Assembly: GCF_963662255.1 (NCBI RefSeq)
Contig: NC_085047.1
Span: 93,751,619 to 93,815,618, forward strand
Direction of reading: 5' to 3'
DNA: 64,000 nt
Origin: Cinclus cinclus
Taxonomy: Eukaryota > Chordata > Aves > Passeriformes > Cinclidae
The translations under genes were made by a program, and so were the position numbers. Positions 1 to 32,115 of the stretch are shown piece after piece. The notes beneath the pieces are model-generated. The model saw only the letters and a program-made list of their open reading frames with translations, had not been told where the DNA came from and made no database searches. How positions within the stretch are numbered: the first letter of the stretch is position 1; every line of letters starts with the position of its first letter.

Positions 1-558
1 TTTTTAATAAAAGCTGCTTACTTAAAATCATTCAGTGACTTATCTTCAATAACCTGACCTGCAGCTCTATGTTACACTAACAGAATGGTGTATGATCAAA
101 AAGCATGGACATAAAGTTGGAGAAGAGGCACACTACAGAGTAAGAGTTCAAGCCTTCTGAAGGTGCTTTAACATTAAAGGAAACAGGGAAAACAGCAAAT
201 TTCTAGCTGTTTACTAGTTTTTCAAGTGTGCCTCTTTAGAGAACTGAACAGTCAAATAAATAATGTCTGTTAAAATGTGTCAGCCATTTTTGAAATAACT
301 CATTAATCTAACCTAAACAAACATTCATTTCCATTTCTTTTATAGACATTACTTGCTCTGTAATTTGCACAGACACCCATAAAATCACAATAGTTTTCAT
401 CCTGGTTTAGTGATTAGAAAGTTGTGTTTTACTCAGCCATTTCCTTGTTCAGCAGAGAGAAGCAAAAGTGATCAAAAATTATCTGGAAGGGTTATTGTAG
501 GTAATTAAAGTAAATTGTAATAAAACTGTTCTCACTGTTTGTCCTTTTTGGTGTCCAG

Positions 559-20824
<20,266 letters not shown>

Positions 20825-20857
20825 TGACTTTTGAATTTCAACTAATTTCACACAATA

Positions 20858-20865
20858 TGGTGCTA
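20858..20865 (+). promoter_or_regulatory. miR-29 seed match, 8mer (TGGTGCTA)
   Basis: TGGTGCTA is the complement of miR-29 nucleotides 2-8 plus an A opposite nucleotide 1. It lies 34 bases after the stop codon. Type IV collagen mRNAs, including COL4A1, are known miR-29 targets, so the site is likely functional; occupancy is inferred. Confidence 0.65.
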
Positions 20866-21138
20866 TTCGTTTAACAGCAATGAAGCCTAGACATATATCA
20901 TATGTACCTCATTGTTGTCCAGTATGAAAACAGTAAAGTGCCTTTTAGGAACTTGCATAACTAACACACACTGCTTTACTGGCCCTGTCCTTGCTAAAGA
21001 AGAAGAGAGACAACAAAGATAAGCTTCAAATGTTGACATGCCAAATGGCACTTTCGATCAAAGTATATGTATTTTTTATATAAATGCAATGCACTGATAG
21101 AATAAAAAGTCAGCATTTATCCAGAAAAAAAATGCAAA

Positions 21139-21145
21139 GGTGCTA
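21139..21145 (+). promoter_or_regulatory. miR-29 seed match, 7mer-A1 (GGTGCTA)
   Basis: A second, weaker match to the miR-29 seed (nucleotides 2-7 plus the A at position 1) in the same UTR. It lies downstream of the first AATAAA at 21101, so use of that early signal would remove this site but keep the 8mer. Confidence 0.45.
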
Positions 21146-22127
21146 GGAGGTATGCAGTTCTGCCTTATACTGTTTGACCCCCTTTCTCATTCTTGTATTG
21201 TATATTTAGATTCATTTTTCTTCCCCAGATAAGTTTGTTACCATTATCTATCTGTCTTAAAATTCCAGACTCTTGGGTATGTACTTATTGTTCTTGTACA
21301 AAGGAATACTAATGTAAAAAAGAGGTTTGGGATTACAGACTATGGTTAACCAGCACGTAACCATCTTTTCACAACATAGAGTGCCATCCTGCAAACCTTT
21401 GCTTCTGTTTGTAGCCTTTAGTGCTGTCAGTATTAATGGGTGTACATCTGGAAGAGATTGCCAAATTGGCTTCACAAATAGGCAAGTAAGTGTTTCTGCT
21501 ATGTTGGTACTATGCAGCTTCTTTGTGCAGTAGAACAAACTTTCCTGTGGAATAAAGAATGATCCAGCAATGGTCAAGAAAAAAATATATGTATAAATAT
21601 TTTAGTAATTTATATAGATATCAACCATTAGGCAAATCAAGCTCTGAGTTTATAATTTCAAAAAGAAGCTTACAAATTTTTTCTTCTTTTCAGTGTCATG
21701 AATTAGATGTTAAATGCCAAAATATGATGTGAAACGTTCATTTTACATAGCCATTTCAATGCTGAAGTTGCAGAGACTGAACCCAGGTTAATAGTTATTT
21801 GTGTTTATAATGGTAAATCCTGCTTTGAGCTTATATCTTTATTCTGTATTTAATATTTTTCAGGGTTTTAAACACTACTCACACACTGAATTACTTGATT
21901 TTGAAAAGTATAAGGCCTTAATTTTGTTAATATTGTGCCAAAAAATTATTCATATGGCCTCAGAAATATTTCTAAAGAATTTCTATGCAATGATGCCATT
22001 GTTTGAGCATGTCTGTCTCCAGAAATGTTTTATGGACTATTACCATGGAAATACCAAAAGATTTTTGCAAATGCCAAGGCCTTTGTGTAATTTCTTACAT
22101 GTGTATTTCTTAAAAATTCAAGTTTGT

Positions 22128-22133
22128 AATAAA
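22128..22133 (+). promoter_or_regulatory. Probable main polyadenylation signal (AATAAA)
   Basis: Canonical AATAAA about 1.3 kb after the stop codon, followed by ACTATTTGTGTAAAA and then TTTTTACTAATTTGTG, a weak U/GU-rich element. Alternative signals at 21101 and 21551 could give shorter mRNAs. Confidence 0.6.
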
Positions 22134-25100
22134 ACTATTTGTGTAAAAAAAGACGAAACAGAAGAAAAGAAGAAGTTTTTACTAATTTGTGATTAGCATT
22201 CCTTTACAGCAATGAATTAATTTTTAATAAGCCACCAATAAATGCACAAGCTTGATGCAATCCTAGATGATTTTTGTTTTGCACATCTTCCAGATGTACA
22301 AAGCATCTTCTAAAGGGCAAATAGGGCACTGTGCTGACACCTCTGTTGTTATATTGTAAGAACTAAAACTGATAGATTAAACATGAGGAACTTATCACTG
22401 AAATGTATTTGATAGGAACGCATTACAAAAATCTGCTAACTTCATCTCAGCTCATGGGAATCAAGCAAATTATGCACATTTTTCACTTTTCCTTTGAATT
22501 TTTCATGCACAAATATAACTGAATTATACAGGATAAAATTTAAAATATCTCTCATAACTTTGCTTGTAAGTGGGCAAGGTGAATCTTGGCTCTGGTTGAA
22601 GAGGAAATGGGCCATGCTATAGTTTTCCTTGGCAAAAGCACATAATTTGCTAAAGTTTCATGATGTTTTCCAAAATTTGTGAGGACACTGGGGCTGCTGC
22701 AGCTGTTCTGAGCTTGGCTTTCACTTAAAATCCTTCAGGACATTTTCTGGCCAAATGGCTGAAGTCTCCTGCATAGAAATTGGCCATTTCATTTAGCAAT
22801 GAACTCTCACAAAGGTTCTGACACTTGATGATTTTATTTAGAAAAGACCAGTCCTCATGGAAATTCCTTGCTGGTCTATAAAATAAAACAGTCTGATTAT
22901 GCCTGAGCAGCCTCACTCAGGATTTTCCCAAGGGACACTTGATATCCAGAAGAAGAGAAGGCGAGAAGGTGATTCCTTGTGGCATCTAGGAAAAAATGAT
23001 GTAAAAAGTCAGTCTTCACTGACTCAGAGCATCCAAACTGCTGCTCACACTCTACAGTTTATCTCCTGGTCAGCTAGGGATTTAATTTGCTACTGTCAAA
23101 TTGTCTTAGAACTGCCAGACAGTTGGGTTTACAACATCCTTCATGTATGTCTAAATCAACTGGCTGTGTATAAACCCTTGTCTTCTCAGTTGGGAGCATT
23201 GGGGAACAATGTCCTGTGAAAATTTTCAAAAACTGCTTGAGCTGTAGTTTGAGGTCTTCCTTATTGAATAGTAATTATTTATTCCATAACCTCCAGCTCA
23301 TATAATGACCTAAACCATTCTCATGCTAAACATGCTATTTCTTCTTAAATCTAAACTTTTTGGTGCTTCTTGAATATGAGTCAGATCTCCTGAAAATGTG
23401 TGAACGCTAGATTTTAATGCCCTGGGTGAGGAAAAGCCCCTAATGAAACACTGCCTTGCTTTCAATAACCTCTTAAGTACCCCATATTCAGGCATTTATG
23501 GCCAGTGTTGTGGCTACAGTTCAGTTCATCGTGTGAACAGGCAACTGTTAACTCCTCAGTTACTCAAATCGTCTTGCAGAAGCTTCAATTTCAGGAGAAA
23601 ATTTTTGAGTGCAGTACTTGAAGAGTTGCTGTCATGTTCGCAATAAATACATTTCTAAAACAGCAGGTGGTGCCCTTGCTCTCTTTGTGGTAACACTGGG
23701 CCGGACAACTTTACACCAACAAATACCTTGATCTCTAATCTGCTAACATGACCCTGTTGAATATATTACTATTTTCCTGTCTGCATCTCTATTTTGACAC
23801 GTTCTAGTCACCAGCAGTTTTCCTTTTGAAATAGGAATTGATCAGTTTTCAATTAAAAAAGAAAATCTATACATAATGCAAAATAAAAATATAATATAAT
23901 TAAATGATCCAATATATATTTATAAGTAAAGGATGTCTTAGCCTGTGTGTATTTTCTGATAAATGTACATTCAGCTTATAAGTATATCTCTTATCCATTT
24001 CATAGTCGTAACTTCCTTGATGAAATACATTTTTTTCTAGGTAACAGGACTCCTGAGAAGAATATCCCCATACTAGGTTCCCAGAAAAAAAGTGTATTTT
24101 CATGACTGAAACTGTAAAGCTGCATGACTTTTTGAGAATTCCTATCTTCCTTGTTTTACAAATCTGTAATAATCTACACTAACTGCATAAGGTGAAACAT
24201 AAACACAGAGCCAGGTTTGTGGGTCTCAGAGCACCAACTAAACAGAAAATACAGGACGTGGCACAAAGACCACTGACTAGGTGAAATGGCAGCTGTCTCA
24301 GTATCTGCCTGTATCTCCATCCCTTACTCTCTAAAGGTGGTTGGCCATGCCTGCACTGAAACTTCTGGAAGGACACCAACAGCATTTTTTTCAGAGGTTG
24401 CAGTGGAGTTTAACTCTCTCTGCTGGTCACATCGTGGCAGCGATGCACTGCCCACTGCATTTCTCACTCTTCATACAGAAATTATCTTTCTGATGATCTT
24501 CACATTCTGAATTAGATAACAGTGAAAATATGAGACACCAGGGTGAATCTTTAAAGGCATATTTTGAGCTCAGACAAATGCTGAGACCAATGATGGATGC
24601 TCTGGGATATAATTAATCATTATTAAGAAAAGAAGCATTCAGTAGCTACATGGAAGTGTTCAGCCTGTCAGTTTCAGCAGTACAATGGTAGAGAGAAGAA
24701 AATAATTCCACCCACCCATTAGTAAAACATAGTAAGAAATGGATAATAATTGTGAATTTGTAATATTGATGATGTCTCTATAGCATAATTATAAGCAAAA
24801 ATTAATACAGAAACTTACTTTTAGCACTATCAGCTAAACAAGAAGTGCGTGTTCTTTGTGAAAGATGTACTAACGAAAGAACCTCAAAAAAATATCCTGG
24901 AAGTATAATCTTCAAACCATTATTTTTCTTCACAGTGTCAGAAGAAAGTCCTTCCAAAAAATGTAGAGGGGAGTGTGTGGGTTTTGCCTATTTCTCTCTG
25001 GCAAACAGCAAGCTTGCTGTGTTGCTTAATGTGTTAATACCTGTGGGAGGATAAACCACTACTACTTCTCATGAACACAGGAATGCTTTTACTGTGAGGT

Positions 25101-27816
25101 ATTTTACCTAGTCAGGCTTACTGACAACACCTTCTCTCTTCAGCTCCCCCTGTAAGAGGATGATACTCAGAGCTGAATATTCTCACTTACTTTTCAGTGT
25201 TGATTTTTTAAAGGTACGTTCCTTCCCAGAGTATAAACATTGAAATGATTTTAAAATGTCTGAATCTTTTACATATGCTAGAGAACTGCCCTTTTTTTCC
25301 CCCTCTGGCTATATGCAGTCAACTATATTTGTTATAATTGGTGTGCAGAGGACAGAAGACTTGACAGAGTGAAAGTTATGGATGGAACGTGATCATTTGA
25401 TGCTCTGTCAACTCCTGTCTTGCCTAAGAAAACATGTTAGATTTCATGCAGAATTGTGGCAGGATTAATTTGTCATCTCAACATCATGAAATATGATTTG
25501 CACTGTAGTAAATAAACGTGTAAAATGGTTTGAGTAGGGGAGAAAGTCCTTGTAAAGCAGTCTAAAGAGCATTGATTAAACCTTTTTGTTATCCTTGGTG
25601 TACAGCTTTTGGATCAGTGTAGCCCATGGTGTGTTTTTGCTAGAACGTTCCTCTCAGTCTTACACCAGAGTGCTCATTTCTCACCATTGGTTCCTGGAAG
25701 AGGTTCAAAGTGAAGAGTGCGAGAACATGCCTGGTGTTACCTTCTGCCAAAGCTTTTGTTATCTTTGTGGGCATAGTGGCTGGCAGTGGAAGACGTTCTC
25801 ATCTTCCTATTTCCTCCAAATAATTATAGCGACACTTTTTCCAGCCTAATTTTGGACATGAACGTATCTGAGAGATGTGATCAAAGTGTCAACAAAATCA
25901 TTGGGACTTGAAATGCAGTCACATGAATCCCATGTCAAGAATTGCTTCTGTGTACCTCTTTCAATAATGTATTTGGGAATCCCCACAGGAATACTGATTC
26001 CCAGAGCAGTCTCAGTAGGCATCGTTTATAAATATATTGAGTTCCACCTCCCACTTCCCTGGCCTGGATGTGTTGCACTGTCTTTGGGAATTCAGATTGG
26101 TAAGAAGGTGAGTACAAGGCAAGAGTGAATGAAGACTCCTGGTAGCTCAACATCTGCAAACAAAATTGCCATTTGCTTGTATTTCCATGTTGACAAACTA
26201 CAACTTTTTCACAGATCTTTTTTTCGCTACCTTTGGTCAGTTGGGAGCTGTCAACTGTCTCTATTCAAAGCTAATGCTATCCAGGCCTTTTGGTATTGTC
26301 CCTGAACTGAGGAAAGGACCTAGACCAGGCAATGGAAGATACACCCTTCCTACTTCTCAGCCCTTCTTTTCCCAATTAAAAGATCACATAGAAAAGAAGT
26401 TCTGGTGTCCATAAAAGCTTTCAAAGAAACCCCCACTGCATTTCTCCTTCCCCTCTCTTCAAAGGCAAGTTTTACTTCAGGGAAAGATTATAAACTATAT
26501 AAAATGGGAAGAAAAAAATGATAATGGAAATTTGGCAATTTTTTCCCTGGATTAAATATTCACCTTATAACAACAACTACTCACAGTAAGAAAGATGGTA
26601 TCTGAAATACTATAATCACCTATAGTTGCGTGAAAATTTGAGGGATTCCCTGTAGAGACTGGGATTTCTTAGCAGAATATCTACAGAAGTTGTGAAGACT
26701 GAATTGAAAAAAAGTCTTCTGAACACAGCCATATAAATTTGGAATAAAAAACCTGTATTCAGATGGCAAATATTACTGGGATTGCTAGTGGTCCAAACCA
26801 GAAGCACCTTTTGTAGAGGAAGTCACTGCAACCTGGGAATCACAAACAAGTGGGACAATAGCTAGGAATCTGCTCAGATGAGGTGCTTTGGAACTCCTGC
26901 AAAGTGGCACTTAACAGCCACTTGCTTTTTTGGAGAACAGACTAAAAGATTGAGTAGGTCCTACTTGTCAAAGGGCAAGGTTGTCTCAAGAGGACATTTG
27001 TGAGTAGAATCTGAAAGCAACAGCCAAGTGTGTGAACCACCACTATGAAAATTATGGCTCTTCCATGTAGCCTGGGTACCAAAGCATTTTTTTTTTGTAT
27101 TTTCTGTACTCTTACTGTAATCAGAGAAATCTTGCGAACACAGATATATTGATAACTATTTTCAAGAAGCAGTTCTCTTCCCAGAAACACAGAGTAGAGA
27201 GGAAATTTTTAAAGTTTTTCTCTTCTATCAAGCAAATTGCAGAGAATCACAAAGAGAGAGAGGAAAAAAAAACTGTAGTTGTTTGTTTGCTCTCGCAAGG
27301 CACTGAACATGACCCCTCAGGAATGTGTAGGAGAGGAAATGAAAAGCAGACGTGGGAAGCTGAAAAAGCAGTGCTTCTCCTCTATCATTAAGTATATAAT
27401 AAGGTAGATTACATCAGTTGTTGTCCTAGTCTCCCTGGTGAACAGGTGTCATAGATACGGCACTGTCTAATCAAATATTAACTCATCATGTGGCAGCAGT
27501 GGAGAGGGAATGTGTAAGATCATCCACCTCCTTTCACATGTGGCCAAGTCTTCAGCACCAAGGTTCAGCAAAGGACATTCTTATCATTCCTATGGGTCCT
27601 TATGAATCTAAATTTATATAGTTGCATAGACTCGTGACAACTGATTTTTTCTGCTTCCTGAACAAAAATATGTTAGATATAAACATATGAATGTGACAAA
27701 CTCAGACAAAATTTATGTTTATGTACATTGTTGTACAATGAACCCACAGGTGCTTAGTACTTACTGTCTTCAACCTGTAGTTAGAATAAACTGATATACA
27801 AGATTTTTGTTTCATG

Positions 27817-27862
27817 TATTTCTAAGTTGTTTACAACTTTTTATTTCTAAGTTGTTTACAAC
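27817..27862. repeat. Tandem duplication, 25-bp period
   Basis: The 21-base core TATTTCTAAGTTGTTTACAA(C) occurs at 27817-27837 and again at 27842-27862 with no mismatch, separated by TTTT. The perfect identity suggests a recent slippage event or an assembly artefact. Confidence 0.85.
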
Positions 27863-29273
27863 AATTATAAATAAATGGTATTGCTCCTGTGAAAGTGAGA
27901 TTACTTGCTGTTATTAAGACAGGAAGTCAGTTCTAAACTCCTGGATCAGGTCTGTCCCTGCTAGGTCATGTTCTCCCTAAGTGTCTGGCACTCCTGGATG
28001 GTGATGAAAACCTGTTTAGTTTTTGATTATTCCATTGCACTTGCTGGACTTTTTAATATATACAGCTTTACACAGACTCTAAAGTATTGCAGTGGTTTTA
28101 AAATGACAGCTGAATCAGATATGTGGGTATTGTACATAAGATGTACAATAACCTCAAATAACCTGAGGAAAGGTGCCTGATAAGAGTCGCTTCTTGTCTT
28201 CTTGGTCACTTTCCTGAAGGAGGAAAATAATGTGGTATTAAAAACAGAGCCTCCAAAGAAAGCTAATGATAAGTGAAACGAGGCAAGGTATTTTTTAGGA
28301 AATATCACTTAATTTCTTTTTCTTTGGGCTCCAGTAAGAGTCAGTATAAAAGCAGAAACAATCACTAGGAGAGGTTATTCTGCATAACCAGGTATCCTGA
28401 CATATGGACTTTTACATGTGTCCTCTTTGATCCATCCTAGCTGTCCTTTTTCAAAGATAAAAAGTCTAAAACTCCTTCACAGAGTTTCAAGGAGGGGATT
28501 AGAAACACTTGCCATTTAATAGAGAAAGGACTTAGTAAACTGGATGTAAATTGCAAACCTTAAAGAAATCAGCCAGGGGAGTCCTTTGTAACCATCACAA
28601 AAGGGAGATTTGGAACTATTTTTCAATAAGAATGTAGGTATAAAAAATGTTAAGCATGACAGATGTGCATAGCTATTTGGTGGGCTGGCAGGACTGGAGT
28701 ACTAAAATGGTTTGAAGTACTAAGACGGTGGGGGGTGTGGGGGTGTGGAATGAGCAGTTTAATGATGCTTAATTTCCATCTGGGCCTAAACCAGTACACC
28801 CTCCCAATCTGTGTTATCACTTACTGAAGAGAAAAGCACAGCTCTTGTCCATATCTGTAGTTTCTTATTATCAAACATTACCCTTCTATGTTCTGGTGAG
28901 ATTTGTATTGTGGATTATATCTCTAAATATATACATTAAAATAATAAATATAATGCATAACAAATCAACAGGTATTGTATATATATTTTACCTGTAAGGT
29001 AAATACAGTCCTCTAAGGACTATTAACCCATCATCTGTACTACTTGTCACAAATATTATTGAAATTCATGTGACACAAGGGTGAACTTAATCTATGATAA
29101 GTAAGAAGTCTTGCTCAGTTGTTTTTAATTATTCATTGCAGGTGGAAGATGGGCCAGGAGCTGGAGAGTTCTAGGTGCAAATGTTAGCTCTGACTCAGCT
29201 CTACCTTGAAGGGAGGTACAAATGCAGACTGTTCCTTCTCCAACCTGTTTGCTTTTGGGAAGAAGCCCAGCAC

Positions 29274-29301
29274 AAAAAAAAAAAAGAAAAATAAAAAAAA
29301 A
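29274..29301. repeat. A-rich simple repeat
   Basis: Nearly pure A with single G and T interruptions. No LINE or processed pseudogene body precedes it on the plus strand. Confidence 0.85.
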
Positions 29302-31249
29302 GGTGCAATTTGGTCGTGAGCTCTGGCCTGTTCATGGCATGGGCAGTCAATGCATGGTATATTGAGGGATTAATTTTCTCTGTGGCTGGGATATGACCAA
29401 GGTCCTTGACTTAAAACACAACATCTATACTACCCTGCAAATACATCTGGTGTTGCCCAACTATACTTCTGCTCAAGTCAGTGTTAGTCCATGGGAGAAG
29501 AGATGATGAGGCTTGAGTACCCTGTGATGTATTTTAAAAGAGGCATTCAAAATAAGCACTGTTCAGCCACCTGTTGATGATAAAGCCTTTTCAACTAATT
29601 TCAGATTAATTGAGGATGTCTCTGTGGATTCTGTATTGTATCACCTTCAACATCTTTCAGATACCTTAATATGACAGAGGCAGTGAAAGGAGGAAATCTT
29701 CTTGAACTCTCACTTCTGGAGACCAGTAAAGGCTTGTCATCAGTTTCTATTAACTCTAAATATTTTAGTAAGTACTTGCCATTTTAAATATTGTGGGGAA
29801 AACAAAGTAGTCATCTGCCTCCTCTAGCAATTTTCATGGCTCATGAGACTAATAGTTGCTGTCAGGTAGCTGGACAGCTTTTTCATTAAGCATAGCTCAC
29901 AGCCTTTTTGCATTTTGTGTTGAAAGCACAGGCTCCAGCCTTATGCTACCCAGAACATGCTACATATTTAATCACTTCCTGGAGTCTCACCTTTTGAAAG
30001 AGGCACAGCACTGTGCTGCAAAGCAGCAGAACACAAGAACAGCAGTGTCTCTACACGATTTATAATCTTTGTATGATTTGTGCAGAAGTGTAATTCTCCA
30101 TTGAAAGACATTGAGATCAGGCTCTGGTATGATCTTGGTGAACTTGTGATGCTTACTTTTCTGTCATCCTCAGCATGTGCTGTGACTTGATCTAGATTTA
30201 ATTTTTAAAAATAGCCATATTATTGGTGGGTCATAGAGGGTTTGTTACAGAATAAAAGAAACACAGAATTGAAATAGTCTCTTGTTTTTGTAAGAAGTAA
30301 AGACTCATTACCAACAGAGAGATTCTACTCCAATAAACTTGTGCTGATGGGACAGGTTTAAGCACTTAATCCTTTTTCTGCTCCTGTTATAACAATTCCT
30401 AGAATATGGCAATGCTAACAGGATGTTTTTCATAGAGATTAAAAAGGATTATTCATTTTAGTGACTCATCTCTAGCCAGTCCATTGTTGAAAGCTGTAGG
30501 TGATAGTACAAACAGTGTGTTTTCCTGATGAAATGAAAGCAAACTGGTCCTTTTCAGCCATCATCTGTCCTGACCTTTGTTTGCTGTCTGTTACCAGTAT
30601 GACAGTTAAAAATCCCAGCAAAGTCTATCTAGTTCTCTTGGGTGTGTACCATGTGTTACCCCAAAAATCTGCCTGTCTCTATCCTCTACCTGTACAGGCT
30701 GTTCAGAGGCAAACACCACCACAACATGTAGTGTCCACTGTTTTGTTTCAGAGTGGTGTAACTTCTGTGTGTCAGTATTAGGGACACATACTTGTCTGGT
30801 CCTGCTAGGAAATTCAGAGAACAATAGTTCTGAGAAAGTTTTCTGCAACAAAAGAAATTCTCTTTTGACAAGAGAAAATGTAGTGCTGGGTGGAAGCAAA
30901 AGAGCAAGTAAAACGCTTCACAAAAAGATGCAAAAATATCTTGCTTTTTTTACAGAAAGGAAGGAATTGTGCTGCTGAGTAAGGCTCTCAGCTGTCATCT
31001 TCCTCTGCTATATACAGACAAAATCTGTCCCTTCGCTAAGGGCAAACTATCAACTCCTGGTTGAATTAATTTTGTGTCTTTTTAGTCTGCTTGAAAAAGA
31101 TTTAAATAGTGAGAACAGACAGCAAAAGCCTTTACTTTAAAAATTACAGCCTAGCTTGGAATATGTCTTTTAACATTAAGTTTCCTGGTACAATTGAAGA
31201 GCTTCTTACTTTATCTCCAGGGAGTTATCTGCAAAAAGCTTCTCAGTGA

Positions 31250-31263
31250 TTTTTTTTTTTTTT
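31250..31263. repeat. Homopolymer T14
   Basis: Fourteen consecutive T; no retrotransposed body was seen on the minus strand beside it. Confidence 0.85.
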
Positions 31264-31940
31264 CATTATGTGAAGAAGTGATTTGCTTTCCAAGAACTAC
31301 TTTTAATCTTTCAGTTTTTTAGATCTTCTTCTGGCTTGTTACTTACTACCTTATAGTCAAGAGTTGCCAGGAGTCCTTTGAAGTATAACAAATGCATACA
31401 TTCAAGGTAGCTTTTTGGGTTATGTTCTCTAAATAACTACCCAGTAACAAAAGTAATTTTCTTACATTGTAAACAAACCAAACCTCAATTAAATATCATG
31501 AAGCAAAAGTTTCCTGGAAGAATGATTTTCCAGTGAAATAGGAAATATATGTTCTCTTGACATCATTGACATGACACATACTGCCATCTGGGGTGTTCTG
31601 ACAAAGCACCTGGCGTGCTTCCTTACCTGCTGCTCTCGTCCTTTCTCAGTGGCCACATCAAACTGCACTACAAATGAAAAAATGTCATAAAATGTCAGCC
31701 TTTCCACCTTACCTAATACCATTTTTTCCAGGCTTTTGCTCCAGGCTTTTGCTCCAGACCGAGAAGTTGAAGCAAAGATGCCCTGGAACCATTGGCTGGG
31801 AGCAGAGCAAGAGCCCAAATTCTTCACACAGTGCCTGCTCTGAGGCCATGTCCACAGGCACTGCAGTCTTTGTGTCCACAGTTCCTGCCAATTACAGCCA
31901 GTACTTTACAGCTGTATAAAACCATTATTTCTGAACTCTT

Positions 31941-32115
31941 CACAGAATCACTGAATGGATTGGGTTGGAAGGGACTTCTGGCAATCACCCAGTCCAATTC
32001 TCCTGCTAAAGCACACCCACTGAGAGAAGTTTGTCCAAGATGATGTCCAGGTGGGTTTTGAATGTCTCCAGAGAAGAGAAATCCGCAATGTCTCTGTTAA
32101 AGCATCTTGTGAGAC
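31941..32115 (-). mobile_element. CR1 LINE 3' end fragment, antisense
   Basis: Starts with CACAGAATCACTGAATGGAT and TGGGTTGGAAGGGACTTCTG, the inverted CR1 3' end. It continues through ATGATGTCCAGGTGGGTTTT and GAATGTCTCCAGAGAAG to a truncated 5' edge near 32115. Confidence 0.88.

Larger units (their letters stand above)
20825..22155 (+). other. COL4A1 3' untranslated region (end estimated)
   Basis: AT-rich sequence after the stop codon. AATAAA signals lie at 21101-21106, 21551-21556, 22128-22133 and 22237-22242. I place the main 3' end about 10-30 bases after 22128 because the signal sits in a run (TTGTAATAAAACTATTTGTG) that looks like a conserved mRNA tail and gives a UTR of about 1.3 kb, similar to mammalian COL4A1. 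The exact cleavage site is inferred. Confidence 0.65.
22160..31940. other. Intergenic, downstream of COL4A1
   Basis: AT-rich single-copy-looking sequence with no open frame over about 110 codons and no protein family I recognise. It contains an AT-rich patch (about 23877-23925), a G-rich run (28728-28748), a 25-bp tandem duplication (27817-27862), an A-rich run (29274-29301) and T14 (31250-31263). No CR1 copy, RNA gene or promoter is evident. Confidence 0.6.

Noticed and set aside
1..558. A further upstream COL4A1 exon
   Set aside because: No Gly-X-Y frame flanked by splice sites was found before 559; it reads as intron.
21801..22196. 131-codon open frame on the plus strand
   Set aside because: It lies in the COL4A1 3' UTR, has no recognisable family and runs across the likely polyadenylation signal.
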